Shown here one piece after another: positions 46,614 through 54,662 of a DNA stretch of 64,000 nucleotides. The stretch is from Methylomonas koyamae (GTDB lineage Bacteria; Pseudomonadota; Gammaproteobacteria; Methylococcales; Methylomonadaceae). The translations under genes were made by a program, and so were the position numbers. The notes under the pieces are model-generated. The model did no database searches. It was not told the DNA's origin and worked only from the letters and a program-made list of their open reading frames with translations. The first letter of the stretch is position 1, and each line of letters begins with the position of its first letter. The DNA is taken from the NCBI RefSeq assembly GCF_006483455.1, contig NZ_PPPU01000025.1, positions 1-64,000 of the forward strand, given 5' to 3'.

Positions 46614-47510
46614 ATGTCCTTGCTGAGAGAGATTCAAGAAGCAGCAATCGACTCCAATGTCGAGTTGGCTGTGTTACTAAGGAAATGCAAAGTTTTGGCC
46701 GCCCGTCTTGGTAATCCCGAGTTTAAGGCGTGGGTTGAGCGGGAACTTAGTGGATACGATGACTTAAACAGCTTGCCCGATTACAGGGTCGTTCACGTCA
46801 ATTCGAAAGGGCATTTCTCCGGGCCATTCCAGTCTGGGTTGCGAAATGCGGATATTCCGATGTCATGCATCCCAAAAGAGCTGCGCGAGAAATTGTCATA
46901 TTCCTGCCTAAGTCAGCCGGTAGCGTCAATGGAATCGCTGGTGAAAAGCGCGAAAACCGGTACTCTTCAAGAACCTTGGAATCCAGACATAGTTGCATAT
47001 GTGGGTCAAGAGATTTACGAGAATATGAACTGCATGCAGGCCTGGAAGGTCATTCCGGCACCTGCGATTGTGGCGGCACTTGATGCAATTCGAAACCGAA
47101 TTCTGAACTTTGTACTAGAAATTGAGGCTGAATCGCCTGATGCTGGTGAGGCTCCTGTGAATTCGAGTCCCGTGCCCCAAGAACGAGTGCATCAGATCTT
47201 CAATACATACATAACTGGCAACGTCCAGAACGTCGCAACAGGAAGTACGAACGTCAGGCAAAAGGCCGTCAGCTCAGGGGCAAGCGACGAGTTATTTCGG
47301 GAGCTATTGGACACCCTTGCGAATGCTGGCGCTGACGAATACGTAATTGAGAAGTTGACGTACGCTGTTGAAGAAATGCGCGCGAGCCAAGGGACGGGGC
47401 ACTTTAAGCAGCACTATCAGTCGTTCATGTCAGTGCTGGCAGATCATATACAGGTTTTTGGTCCGGTAGTGGCCCCTTATCTTCCGGCCCTTGCGGCTTT
47501 GGTGCCCTAA
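46614..47510 (+). CDS. AbiTii-domain protein, probable abortive-infection defense
   Basis: A protein of 298 residues. The N-terminal half has the AbiTii pattern: LLREIQEAAIDSNVELAVL, LLRKCKVLAARLG, EFKAWVERELSGYDDL and LPDYRVV. A second feature common in these proteins is the GNVQNVATGSTNV segment near residue 202, then a helical C-terminus ending in a hydrophobic PYLPALAALVP. AbiTii proteins are associated with phage defense by abortive infection in other bacteria; the mechanism is unknown. The ATG at 46614 has aaggag six bases upstream and is preferred over the GTG at 46611. It begins 15 bases after an attC core, and its stop codon lies within GCCCTAAC, as in a cassette. Confidence 0.75.
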   Translation: MSLLREIQEAAIDSNVELAVLLRKCKVLAARLGNPEFKAWVERELSGYDDLNSLPDYRVVHVNSKGHFSGPFQSGLRNADIPMSCIPKELREKLSYSCLSQPVASMESLVKSAKTGTLQEPWNPDIVAYVGQEIYENMNCMQAWKVIPAPAIVAALDAIRNRILNFVLEIEAESPDAGEAPVNSSPVPQERVHQIFNTYITGNVQNVATGSTNVRQKAVSSGASDELFRELLDTLANAGADEYVIEKLTYAVEEMRASQGTGHFKQHYQSFMSVLADHIQVFGPVVAPYLPALAALVP

Positions 47511-47511
47511 C
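47504..47511 (+). other. Left half of a second attC-like site, right half not found
   Basis: GCCCTAAC, the same outer word as in the complete attC, overlaps the stop codon of the AbiTii gene (TAA at 47508-47510). The matching GTTAGGGC was not found in the following 150 bases, so the second site is truncated, diverged or coincidental. Confidence 0.4.
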
Positions 47512-47705
47512 AACAGCCGAGTAGGGTAGATACGGCATTTTGTGCCCACGCGGTAAATAGGTCTTCGTGTCTTGTGTCGCTAACGCGACGGTCGCTTTGA
47601 ATGTCGGTTCGCGGACCGACAACCGCCATCGGCGCACGAAGTGCGAGCGTCCGGATGACGTGAGTCAGCAAGCCAGCCCATGCCGCGTTGGTCCTGCGCT
47701 CCTGC

Positions 47706-47799
47706 GGATTTGGCGAGGGTTTTCGGAAGGGCTGTCCTAGCCCTCCGAAAACGAGCGGCATCCCTGCTGCTCCCCTACGGGCAATTTCTCGCCAAATCC
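47706..47799. repeat. Nested inverted repeat
   Basis: GGATTTGGCGAG (47706-47717) is inverted as CTCGCCAAATCC (47788-47799). Inside, GTTTTCGGA at 47719-47727 is inverted at 47744-47752, and the stem continues with one bulged base into AGGGCT. The two stems form a long structured element. Nothing coding is supported. Confidence 0.65.
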
Positions 47800-47902
47800 T
47801 CCGGTGCTCGGCGCGTCATCAGGGGAGGAAAACCGTCCCGACTTCCCGGTGTTCCTGGTTCCCTCGGTCCACCGCTAGCCGTCTACAAATCTTTGTTTGT
47901 AA

Positions 47903-47999
47903 CCGTCATTCCGGCAGGGATTGCCGGAATCCAGGCTGCAAGGATAGCTTGAAGCTACCATCCATGGCACTGGATGCCCGCGTCCTGCGGGCATGACGG
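47903..47999. repeat. Palindromic intergenic repeat with three stems
   Basis: CCGTCAT at 47903-47909 pairs with ATGACGG at 47993-47999. Inside are CCGGCA with TGCCGG (47911-47927) and ATGCCCGC with GCGGGCAT (47974-47994). The outer stem plus two inner hairpins give a clover-like fold. Repeats with CGTCATTCCGGCA and GGCATGACGG ends are dispersed in many proteobacterial genomes, so this is probably a family member. Confidence 0.65.
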
Positions 48000-48188
48000 C
48001 ACTTGTGTATAACGATGAGCGGTCCTCCGTGGGAGAATCCATACAGCGTTGGAATTGGTTGCCCAGCAAAAGCGATGTAGGCTGGAATAAGCCTAGCGTT
48101 TCCGGCAGGTTCTGAAGTCGTTGGAGGTTGGAGGATAGGGGCGTAAGCCGAGACCTATCCTTTGATCGGAAAAAACGGTTGCCTTGGC

Positions 48189-48410
48189 TCAGGGCTTTTG
48201 GGCGATGCGTTTGACGGCTTCGGCGACGATGTCGAGCAATTCGTTGCCGCCGTGCTGGATGTATTCGACGATTTGCTTGCGCATTCTGGGCTCCCAGAAA
48301 TTGCGGATGTGCTGTTCGACGCCGGCTACGGCCACATCGTGCTCCGGTTCGGATTTAAAAAAGGCGCCAATGTTGTTAGCCATTTTGATCAAATTGCTGT
48401 GATTGTCCAT
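48189..48410 (-). CDS. fdsD: Formate dehydrogenase delta subunit
   Basis: A protein of 73 residues (MDNHSNLIKMANNIGAFF) matching the small FdsD subunit: MANNIGAFFKSEPE, then AVAGVEQHIRNFWEPRMRKQI, a signature of the family. FdsD helps mature or stabilise the molybdenum enzyme in Cupriavidus and Rhodobacter. It is the last gene of the fds operon, with four bases separating it from fdhD. Its stop codon is followed by a stem-loop in the intergenic region. Confidence 0.92.
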   Translation of the reverse strand: MDNHSNLIKMANNIGAFFKSEPEHDVAVAGVEQHIRNFWEPRMRKQIVEYIQHGGNELLDIVAEAVKRIAQKP

Positions 48411-48414
48411 GATG

Positions 48415-49254
48415 CTATGCGACGGATGTTTGTAAATGTTGTAGGCGAAAAGGATGAGTATAAATCGTGTGGTTATCGTTGCGGGTAAAGCCGACCAGGG
48501 TTAATCCGCACTCGTCCGCCAAACGGATCGCGAGAGCGGTCGGCGCCGAAATGGCGGCCAGCAAGGTGATGCCGACGCTGGCGGCTTTTTGTACCATTTC
48601 GTAACTGGCGCGGCTGGTGACCAACAGCCAGCCGGCGGAAAAATCGCAGCCGCTTTTGGCGAGGGCACCGATCAGCTTGTCCAGCGCATTGTGGCGGCCG
48701 ACGTCTTCGCGCACCGCGGTTATGCCTTTTTCGGAATCTAGCCAGGCGGCGGCGTGTACGGCCCCGGTCAATAAATTCAACGCTTGTTGCTGACGCATCG
48801 TTTCAAAAGCGTCGCGCAGTAGCGGTGCGTCCAGAACCAAGCCTTTGCCAACCGTGCGTGGCGGACGGATGGCTTGTTCCAACGTCGTAGCCCCGCACAA
48901 GCCGCAGCCGGTGCGGCCGGTCAGGTTTTTGCCTTTGCCGTGCAGTTTGTCGAAACGTTCCTCGGGAATTTGCATGCGGACTTCGATGCCCTTGGAGCGC
49001 TGTACGACCTTGATTGACTGGATCTCGGACGGATGACGGACGATGTCTTCGGTCAAGCTGAAGCCAAGGCCGAAATCCTCGAGATTGAGCGGTGTGGTCA
49101 GCATGACCACGTGAGGTATCGTGTTGTAGACCAGGACTACCGGCACCTCTTCGGCGACGTAGTCCTGTTTGCGGCTATGCTCCGGGCCGCGCCAGCTATC
49201 GAACGTTCCGGTCCGATAGCTGGTCCAGCCTAGTTCCGCGGGTACTGGATCCAT
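48415..49254 (-). CDS. fdhD: Formate dehydrogenase accessory sulfurtransferase FdhD
   Basis: A protein of 279 residues that takes sulfur from a desulfurase to the molybdenum cofactor of formate dehydrogenase. The sulfur-carrying CxxC lies in GCGLCGATTLEQAIRP near residue 117. AVREDVGRHNALDKLIGAL is the second family motif. It sits between fdsA and fdsD, four bases from the latter, so accessory and enzyme genes are co-expressed. Confidence 0.94.
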   Translation of the reverse strand: MDPVPAELGWTSYRTGTFDSWRGPEHSRKQDYVAEEVPVVLVYNTIPHVVMLTTPLNLEDFGLGFSLTEDIVRHPSEIQSIKVVQRSKGIEVRMQIPEERFDKLHGKGKNLTGRTGCGLCGATTLEQAIRPPRTVGKGLVLDAPLLRDAFETMRQQQALNLLTGAVHAAAWLDSEKGITAVREDVGRHNALDKLIGALAKSGCDFSAGWLLVTSRASYEMVQKAASVGITLLAAISAPTALAIRLADECGLTLVGFTRNDNHTIYTHPFRLQHLQTSVA

Positions 49255-49272
49255 GCTAGGTTTTGCTTGGAT

Positions 49273-52125
49273 TTAGCCGGCGGTGACGATACGGTTATCC
49301 AGCAAGGACTGCTGGTCGTCGGAGAAGGCCTGGTATTCCTTCTGCCATTCGGACGGTTGCGCCACTTTCGCGACGTGTACCGCCGTAACCTTGTATTCCG
49401 GGCAATTGGTGGCCCAGTCCGAGTTGTCGGTGGTGATCACGTTCGCGCCGGAATGCGGGAAGTGGAAAGTGGTGTAGACCACGCCCGGCTGCATCCGGTC
49501 AGTAACCAGTGCCCGTAGCACGGTCTCGCCCGACCGGCTTTTTACGCCGCACCAGTCGCCGTCCGCGATACCCAGAACTTCAGCATCGTGCGGATGGATT
49601 TCCAGACGATCCTCCTGATGCCATGCCACGTTTTCAGTACGACGGGTTTGGGCGCCGACGTTGTATTGCGACAAAATGCGACCGGTAGTCAGAATCAGCG
49701 GATATTTGCTGTTGGTGCGTTCACTGGTCGCTACATACTCGGTCAACAGGAAACGGCCCTTGCCGCGTACGAACTGATCGGCGTGCATGATTGGCGTGCC
49801 GTCCGGGTGTTCCTCGTTGCAAGGCCATTGGATGCTGCCCATTTCGTCGATTTTCGCGTAGCTGACACCGGCAAATTGCGGGGTCAGCCGAGCGATCTCG
49901 TCCATGATTTCCGACGGATGTGCATAATTCATCGGATAGCCTAGCGCGTTGGACAGATCTTGGGTCACTTCCCAATCTTCTTTACCGGCTAGGGGCTTCA
50001 TGACTTTACGCACCGGTGAGATCCGCCGTTCGGCATTGGTGAAGGTACCGTTTTTCTCCAGGAAGGAAGAGCCAGGCAGGAACACGTGAGCGAACTTGGC
50101 GGTTTCGTTCAGGAAGATATCTTGCACGATCAGGCATTCCAGTTCACGTAGGGCGTGGTGAACATGGTTAATGTCCGGGTCGGATTGGGCGATGTCCTCG
50201 CCTTGTACGTACAGGCCTTTGAAGCTACCTTCGATCGCGGCGGCGAACATGTTCGGAATCCGCAGGCCGGGTTCGGAAGCCAGGTTGACGCCCCATTCCG
50301 CTTCGAACTGGGCGCGGGTGGCGCCATCGGAAACGTGACGGTAGCCGACGAATTCGTGCGGGAAGGAGCCCATGTCGCAAGAACCTTGCACGTTGTTTTG
50401 GCCGCGTAGTGGGTTGACGCCGACGCCTTCGCGACCGATGTTGCCGGTGGCCATCGCCAGGTTGGCAATGCCGATCACGGTGGTCGAGCCTTGGCTGTGT
50501 TCGGTCACGCCCAAGCCGTAGTAGATCGCGCCGTTGCCGCCGGTGGCATATAAACGCGCCGCGCCGCGCAACAACTCAGCGGGTACGCCGGTCAATTCGG
50601 CCATGGCTTCCGGAGAATTTTCCGGTTTGGCGACGAAGGTGCGCCATTTGCCGAAGGATTCGACGTCGCAACGTTCGTTGACGAACGCTTCGTCGACCAA
50701 GCCTTCAGTGACGATGACATGAGCCAGCGCGGTGACCACGGCGACGTTGGTGCCGGGACGCAGTTTCAGGTGGTAATCGGCTCTGATGTGCGGGCTATTG
50801 CGCACCAAGTCGATTTCGCGCGGGTCGACCACGATCAATTTGGCGCCTTGGCGCAGGCGGCGTTTCATCAACGAACCGAATACCGGATGGCCGTCGGTCG
50901 GGTTGGCGCCGATGACCAGGATTACGTCGGATTGCAACACCGAGTCAAAGGTTTGGGTGCCGGACGATTCGCCGAAGGTGGTTTTCAAGCCGTAACCGGT
51001 CGGCGAGTGGCAAACGCGGGCGCAGGTGTCGACGTTGTTGTTGCCGAAACCGGCGCGGATCAGTTTTTGTACCAGATAGGTCTCTTCGTTGGTGCAGCGG
51101 GAAGAGGTAATGCCACCGACCGCGTCTTTGCCGTATTTGGCTTGAATCCCTTTCAACCGGCTGGCTGCAGTTTCGATCGCTTCTTCCCAGCTCACTTCGC
51201 GCCATGGGTCGGTGATTTTATCGCGCACCATTGGTTTGGTGATGCGGTCTTTATGGGTGGCGTAACCGAAGGCGAAGCGGCCTTTCACGCAGGAGTGACC
51301 GTGGTTGGCTTGGCCGTTTTTGTCCGGAACCATGCGCACCAGTTGTTCGCCTTTCATCTCGGCTTTGAACGAGCAGCCGACGCCGCAATAGGCGCAGGTG
51401 GTAATCGCGCTATGTTCGGGCTGGCCGTGGTCGATCACGGCTTTTTCCATCAGCGTTGCCGTCGGGCAAGCTTGGACGCAGGCGCCGCAAGACACGCACT
51501 CCGACTCCATAAACGGCTGGTTTTGGCCCGGAGAGACTTTCGACTCGAAGCCGCGGCCATCGATCGTCAACGCAAAAGTACCTTGCACTTCTTCGCAGGC
51601 TCTGACGCAACGCGAACAGACGATGCATTTCGAAGGGTCGAACGAGAAATAGGGGTTGCTTTCGTCTTTTTCGGCTTGTAGATGGTTTTCGCCTTCGAAA
51701 CCGTAACGCACTTCGCGCAGACCGACCGCGCCGACCGTATCTTGCAGTTCGCAATTGCCGTTGGCGGAGCAGGTCAAGCAATCCAGCGGATGGTCGGAGA
51801 TATACAGTTCGGCGATGCCTTTGCGCAGCTTCGCCAACTTTTCATTTTGTGTGGTCACCTTCATGCCGGCGGCGACCGGTGTGGTGCAGGAGGCGGGGTA
51901 GCCGCGCGCGCCTTCGATTTGTACCAGACACATTCGGCAAGAGCCGAACGGGTCCAAACGGTCGGTGGCGCACAATTTCGGAATGCTGATGCCGGCCTCG
52001 GCGGCCGCACGCATTACCGAAGTGCCGGCATTGACGGTCACTTTGTGGCCGTCGATTTCCAGGGAGACTTGTTCAGCCGACGCGCTGGCCGGCGTGCCGT
52101 AGTCGATTTCGTTGTTTAATGACAT
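49273..52125 (-). CDS. fdsA: NAD-dependent formate dehydrogenase, molybdenum catalytic subunit
   Basis: A protein of 950 residues, oxidising formate to carbon dioxide at a bis-MGD molybdenum site. From the N-terminus: a [2Fe-2S] domain (LCATDRLDPFGSCRMC and YPASC), a His-ligated cluster region (CLTCSANGNCELQD), two [4Fe-4S] motifs (CIVCSRCVRACEEVQG and CVSCGACVQACPT), then the Mo/Fe-S catalytic domain starting CAYCGVGCSFKAEM. The active-site cysteine is in CARVCHSPTGYGL; it is an ordinary Cys codon, so no selenocysteine is used. The MGD-binding C-terminal domain ends the protein. It is soluble and cytoplasmic. It follows fdsB by 21 bases. Confidence 0.97.
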   Translation of the reverse strand: MSLNNEIDYGTPASASAEQVSLEIDGHKVTVNAGTSVMRAAAEAGISIPKLCATDRLDPFGSCRMCLVQIEGARGYPASCTTPVAAGMKVTTQNEKLAKLRKGIAELYISDHPLDCLTCSANGNCELQDTVGAVGLREVRYGFEGENHLQAEKDESNPYFSFDPSKCIVCSRCVRACEEVQGTFALTIDGRGFESKVSPGQNQPFMESECVSCGACVQACPTATLMEKAVIDHGQPEHSAITTCAYCGVGCSFKAEMKGEQLVRMVPDKNGQANHGHSCVKGRFAFGYATHKDRITKPMVRDKITDPWREVSWEEAIETAASRLKGIQAKYGKDAVGGITSSRCTNEETYLVQKLIRAGFGNNNVDTCARVCHSPTGYGLKTTFGESSGTQTFDSVLQSDVILVIGANPTDGHPVFGSLMKRRLRQGAKLIVVDPREIDLVRNSPHIRADYHLKLRPGTNVAVVTALAHVIVTEGLVDEAFVNERCDVESFGKWRTFVAKPENSPEAMAELTGVPAELLRGAARLYATGGNGAIYYGLGVTEHSQGSTTVIGIANLAMATGNIGREGVGVNPLRGQNNVQGSCDMGSFPHEFVGYRHVSDGATRAQFEAEWGVNLASEPGLRIPNMFAAAIEGSFKGLYVQGEDIAQSDPDINHVHHALRELECLIVQDIFLNETAKFAHVFLPGSSFLEKNGTFTNAERRISPVRKVMKPLAGKEDWEVTQDLSNALGYPMNYAHPSEIMDEIARLTPQFAGVSYAKIDEMGSIQWPCNEEHPDGTPIMHADQFVRGKGRFLLTEYVATSERTNSKYPLILTTGRILSQYNVGAQTRRTENVAWHQEDRLEIHPHDAEVLGIADGDWCGVKSRSGETVLRALVTDRMQPGVVYTTFHFPHSGANVITTDNSDWATNCPEYKVTAVHVAKVAQPSEWQKEYQAFSDDQQSLLDNRIVTAG

Positions 52126-52146
52126 AGCTACCTCCGGGAGGATAGA

Positions 52147-53691
52147 TCAGGCTTTGGCGGGGTGTAAGCCAAAGTCTTCGGGGAAATGGTTCAATGCGCT
52201 CAACACCGGATACGGTGTCATGCCGCCCATCGCGCACAGCGAGCCGCACAACATCGTGTCGCACAGGTCGCGCAGCAATTCGGTGTTTTTGGCCTTGTCG
52301 ACGTTGGCGACGATGCGGTCGATGACTTCGACGCCGCGGGTCGAGCCGATCCGGCACGGCGTGCATTTGCCGCAGGATTCCTCGACGCAGAATTCCATCG
52401 CGTAACGGGCCATGTCTGCCAGATTGGTGGTGTCGTCGTGAACGACCAAACCGCCGTGGCCCAAAACCGCGCCGATGGCGGCGAAGGCTTCGTAATCCAG
52501 CGGTGTATCGAATTGGCTTTCCGGCATGTAGGCGCCCAACGGGCCTCCGACCTGCACGGCGCGGATCGGTCGACCGCTGGCGGAACCGCCGCCGTAGTCG
52601 TAGAGTAGTTCGCGTAATGTCATACCGAATGCGGCTTCGAACAGACCGGGATGTTTGATGTTGCCGGCCAGTTGCAACGGCAGCGTGCCGCGCGAGCGGC
52701 CCATGCCGTAATTTTTGTAGTACTCGCCGCCCTTGTCCAGAATGATCGGCACGGACGCCAGCGAAATCACGTTGTTGACGATGGTCGGTTTGCCGAACAG
52801 GCCGACGATGGCGGGAAGCGGCGGTTTGAATCGCACCAGGCCGCGCTTGCCCTCCAGGCTTTCCAGCAATGATGTCTCTTCGCCGCAGACGTAAGCGCCG
52901 GCGCCGCTGCGGACTTCCAAGTGGAAAGTCTTGCCGCTGCCCTGAATGTTTTCGCCCAGATAGCCGTTTTTGTAGGCGGCTTCGATGGCTTGGTTCAAAG
53001 CGACTTTGGCGTGCGGGTATTCGACGCGCAGATAGATGTAACCTTGGGTGGCGCCGACCGCAACGCCGGCAATGGTCATGCCTTCGATCAGTACGAACGG
53101 GTCGCCTTCCATGATCATCCGGTCGGAAAAGGTACCGGAGTCGCCTTCGTCGGCGTTGCAAACGATATATTTCTGGTCGCCGGTGGCGTTCAGCACGGTA
53201 TTCCATTTGATGCCGGTGGGGAATGCTGCGCCGCCGCGGCCGCGTAGGCCGGAGTCGGTAACATGTTTGACGATTTCGGCCGGTTGCAGCGCTAAAGCGT
53301 TTTTCAGGCCTTTGTAGCCGTCGTTGGCCAGATAGTCTTCGAGACTGATCGGGTCGGTGATGCCGACACGGGCGAAAGTCAGCCGGTTTTGGTTTTTGAA
53401 ATAGGGGAGTTCTTCGATATTGCCCAGGTAAAGCGGATGTGATTTTCCTTCTAGTAATCCGGCGTCGAGCAGCGAAGCGACATCTTCTTCCTGCACCGGG
53501 CCGTAAGCGATGCGGCCATTCGGTGTTTCGACTTCTACCAGAGGTTCCAGCCAGAACAAGCCGCGCGAGCCGTTACGAACGATTTGTACCGATTGGCCGC
53601 GGTCGGCCGTATGTTGAGCGAAGGCGTTGGCGACTTGTTCGGCGCCCAGTGACAGCGCGGTGGAGTCGCGGGAAATAAACAGGCGGGTCAT
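52147..53691 (-). CDS. fdsB: NAD-dependent formate dehydrogenase, FMN/NADH-binding beta subunit
   Basis: A protein of about 514 residues starting MTRLFISRDSTALSLG at 53691; a further upstream in-frame codon at 53715 lies in fdsG and is not used. An N-terminal thioredoxin-like segment precedes the NuoF-type core: SGLRGRGGAAFPTGIKW (FMN), CNADEGDSGTFSDR (NADH) and the [4Fe-4S] motif ESCGKCTPCRIG. It passes electrons from the molybdenum subunit to NAD+. The gap to fdsG is only one base. Confidence 0.96.
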   Translation of the reverse strand: MTRLFISRDSTALSLGAEQVANAFAQHTADRGQSVQIVRNGSRGLFWLEPLVEVETPNGRIAYGPVQEEDVASLLDAGLLEGKSHPLYLGNIEELPYFKNQNRLTFARVGITDPISLEDYLANDGYKGLKNALALQPAEIVKHVTDSGLRGRGGAAFPTGIKWNTVLNATGDQKYIVCNADEGDSGTFSDRMIMEGDPFVLIEGMTIAGVAVGATQGYIYLRVEYPHAKVALNQAIEAAYKNGYLGENIQGSGKTFHLEVRSGAGAYVCGEETSLLESLEGKRGLVRFKPPLPAIVGLFGKPTIVNNVISLASVPIILDKGGEYYKNYGMGRSRGTLPLQLAGNIKHPGLFEAAFGMTLRELLYDYGGGSASGRPIRAVQVGGPLGAYMPESQFDTPLDYEAFAAIGAVLGHGGLVVHDDTTNLADMARYAMEFCVEESCGKCTPCRIGSTRGVEVIDRIVANVDKAKNTELLRDLCDTMLCGSLCAMGGMTPYPVLSALNHFPEDFGLHPAKA

Positions 53692-53692
53692 G

Positions 53693-54169
53693 TTAAGCAC
53701 CTTTGAATTTTGCAAGCAGACTGTCGAATTTATCCGGCGTGACGCGGCCGAATACTTGGTCGTCTATCGTAATGGATGGCGAGCAGGCGCAATTGCCCAG
53801 GCAATAGACCGGTTCCAGCGAGAAGGCTTGGTCTGCGGTAGTTTCGTGATAATCGATGCCGAGCACCTGTTTGGCGTGGTTTTCCAGGGCGGTGCTGTTC
53901 ATCGATTGGCAGGATTCGGCACGGCAGATGCGCACGGTGTGTTTGCCTGGCGGAGTGTCGCGGAAGTAATGATAAAAACTAATAACCCCGTGTACTTCGG
54001 CTTGCGACAAATTCAGAGAACTTGCGATGTCTGCCACGGCAGCCGGAGGAATGTAGCCCAGGGTGTCCTGAATGCCGTGCAGAATCGGTAATAAGCTGCC
54101 CGGCATCGTTCGGTGAGCGTCCAGTATTTCCAGCACAGTGGCTTGTTGGGTTTGATAGTCTTGCATCAT
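53693..54169 (-). CDS. fdsG: NAD-dependent formate dehydrogenase gamma subunit
   Basis: A protein of 158 residues related to NuoE. It carries one thioredoxin-like [2Fe-2S] cluster with cysteines in CRAESCQSM and CLGNCACSPS. The N-terminal helical bundle includes LPILHGIQDTLGYIPPAAV. It is the first gene of the operon fdsG-fdsB-fdsA-fdhD-fdsD. Formate oxidation with NAD+ supplies most NADH in methylotrophs. It diverges from bfd over about 230 bases, which must hold the operon promoter. Confidence 0.96.
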   Translation of the reverse strand: MMQDYQTQQATVLEILDAHRTMPGSLLPILHGIQDTLGYIPPAAVADIASSLNLSQAEVHGVISFYHYFRDTPPGKHTVRICRAESCQSMNSTALENHAKQVLGIDYHETTADQAFSLEPVYCLGNCACSPSITIDDQVFGRVTPDKFDSLLAKFKGA

Positions 54170-54357
54170 TGGCTCTTGTAAATGACGAAAAGGTTATCAG
54201 AGTATTTAAGCACGAAAAAACCCGCCAACGCAATTGGGATTCATGGCTCAATCCCGCGAATTTCCTAAGCATCGCAAGGTAATCCGGCGTTTCGACTAAG
54301 AGCGTTTGGCTTAGTTCGGTATCAGAAAAAAATGCCGCCGGCATCACTTTACTTTTA

Positions 54358-54376
54358 AATGATAATTGTTATCATT
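54358..54376. promoter_or_regulatory. Fur box upstream of bfd
   Basis: AATGATAA-TTG-TTATCATT is a perfect palindrome of 19 bases matching the Fur consensus (GATAATGATAATCATTATC-like). It lies about 28 bases before the bfd start codon. Iron-dependent repression of bfd is the known pattern in gammaproteobacteria. Confidence 0.85.
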
Positions 54377-54403
54377 AATTCAAAATGATCTGGAGATTTT
54401 TGT

Positions 54404-54595
54404 ATGTATGTGTGCGTGTGCAAAGCGGTTACCGATAAGCAGGTTGCTCAAGCGATCAGCCAGGGTGTTTGCAGTCGTAGACAGGTCATGGAGTGTACCG
54501 GGGCTGGCGGCGTTTGCGGTAAATGTTCCGCCAGTATCAAGGCGATGTTGGATGAGAAGTGCCAAAATCAGGCGTTGAGGGCGCAGGCAGCTTAG
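54404..54595 (+). CDS. bfd: Bacterioferritin-associated ferredoxin
   Basis: A [2Fe-2S] ferredoxin of 63 residues. The four ligands are Cys4 and Cys6 (YVCVCKAVTD) and Cys38 and Cys41 (GGVCGKCSAS), the Bfd arrangement. It reduces iron in bacterioferritin so that it can be released when iron is scarce. A perfect Fur box upstream fits induction under iron limitation. No bacterioferritin gene lies nearby, so it acts on one encoded elsewhere. Confidence 0.95.
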   Translation: MYVCVCKAVTDKQVAQAISQGVCSRRQVMECTGAGGVCGKCSASIKAMLDEKCQNQALRAQAA

Positions 54596-54619
54596 TCCGC
54601 TGCTATAGGATTTAGAGGA

Positions 54620-54641
54620 ACAGGGCGGGTGTCCGCCCTGT
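54620..54641. terminator. Hairpin between convergent genes
   Basis: ACAGGGCGG pairs with CCGCCCTGT around a four-base loop, between the bfd stop and the stop of the convergent parvulin gene. There is no T-run on either strand. It may serve both transcripts as an end point. Confidence 0.5.
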
Positions 54642-54662
54642 ATTGCCACGCAGGCTGTTTGG

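Larger units (their letters stand above)
47511..48188. other. Gene-free stretch, inverted-repeat rich
   Basis: About 680 bases between the AbiTii cassette and the formate dehydrogenase operon. Besides the repeats listed separately it contains a hairpin GTCGGT with ACCGAC near 47614-47631 and a stem AGGATAGG with CCTATCCT (48132-48161), 28 bases after the fdsD stop on the minus strand, which may mark that operon's end. Short open frames here have no family content. Confidence 0.5.

Noticed and set aside
47680-47952. A 90-residue open frame in the repeat-rich region
   Set aside because: Overlaps nested inverted repeats, no ribosome binding site, no recognisable content.
49273-52125. Possible selenocysteine formate dehydrogenase
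   Set aside because: The active-site position in CARVCHSPTGYGL is an ordinary cysteine codon and the frame has no internal TGA.
52073-53206. A 377-residue arginine-rich frame on the same strand as fdsB
   Set aside because: Out-of-frame shadow of fdsB, which is unmistakable by its FMN, NADH and iron-sulfur motifs; the shadow is compositionally extreme.
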